A stretch of DNA of 42,574 nt, taken from positions 1 through 42,574 of the forward strand of contig NZ_CAMPHN010000022.1 of the NCBI RefSeq assembly GCF_946885885.1, written 5' to 3'. Source of the stretch: an uncultured Pseudomonas sp. (lineage in GTDB: Bacteria; Pseudomonadota; Gammaproteobacteria; Pseudomonadales; Pseudomonadaceae). Under the pieces are notes generated by a model. That model was not told the DNA's origin, ran no database searches, and saw only the letters and a program-made list of their open reading frames with translations. Shown here in pieces: positions 42,513 to 42,574 of the stretch. The position numbers and the translations under genes were made by a program. Each line of letters opens with the position of its first letter. The stretch's first letter is position 1.

Positions 42513-42574
42513 TCAGTGCGGCCGCTGATTGATCAGGTAGGTCAGTAACTCCGGCTCGTCGGCATCGGCCAACT
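42513..42574 (-). CDS. C-terminal end of a protein, partial
   Basis: The last bases encode, on the minus strand, LADADEPELLTYLINQRPH and a stop at 42515-42513; the rest lies beyond the window. It is too short to identify. The convergent position next to the azoreductase gene and the acidic, helical sequence make a real gene end likely. Confidence 0.45.
   Translation of the reverse strand, partial: LADADEPELLTYLINQRPH

Overview
The right end (about 36.6-42.6 kb) looks like chromosome of a gamma-proteobacterium of the Pseudomonas group: a divergent LysR regulator / FMN azoreductase pair, a Bro-N protein, an MNT-HEPN pair, and short hairpin repeats of the kind common between Pseudomonas genes. 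The rest (about 1-36 kb) is accessory DNA. It is dense in anti-phage-type and mobile-element genes, changes base composition along its length, and contains two damaged genes. No rRNA, tRNA or CRISPR array was seen.

Left part, defence-like modules. A 5'-truncated DisA_N-like protein is followed by a two-helix, beta-barrel protein resembling the CBASS effector Cap15 (2-1130). Next come a membrane-anchored GNAT-like protein (1447-2268), then a TrlF-type PHP-ATPase with a HEPN/Toprim protein interrupted by an amber codon (6717-2400, minus), then an XRE regulator, a hypothetical gene and a DUF6088 protein (7.3-8.7 kb). Two consecutive segments are each bounded by inverted copies of the same 20-bp terminal sequence. 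Segment 9031-13328 holds a small ORF, a PD-(D/E)XK nuclease and a helicase-IV-like helicase split by a frameshift. Segment 13474-16820 holds one large membrane KAP NTPase. They are followed by a coupled pair of lipoprotein enzymes, an alpha/beta hydrolase and a metallophosphoesterase (17231-20181), and by a NERD nuclease-helicase (22639-20261, minus).

Middle part, mobility genes. An unusual 11-bp TATAAT tandem repeat inside a larger inverted repeat (22941-23090) precedes an unknown zinc-motif protein and a second DUF6088 protein. Then comes a divergent tyrosine recombinase / KfrA-like coiled-coil pair that matches the TnpS/TnpT cointegrate-resolution system of Tn4651-type Tn3 transposons, without a TnpA in the window. 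An unknown divergent gene follows, then a tightly overlapping Tn7-like operon tnsA-tnsB-tnsC-tniQ (28241-34211). Its TniQ carries a long C-terminal array of helix-turn-helix-like repeats, and its TnsB starts with a Cys-Glu repeat encoded by a hexanucleotide microsatellite.

Right part. A small ORF, a DUF2188 protein and an ImmA/IrrE-type metallopeptidase may be cargo or island flank. After 36 kb the chromosome-like part carries a polytopic membrane protein, Bro-N, MNT-HEPN, an orphan XRE antitoxin behind a truncated toxin remnant, an orphan addiction-module protein, LysR and azoreductase.

The best candidates for something new are the HTH-array TniQ transposition module, the inverted-repeat-bounded defence cassettes, the lipoprotein hydrolase-phosphoesterase pair and the TrlF-HEPN/Toprim pair. 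All assignments come from reading motifs by eye. No database search was run.
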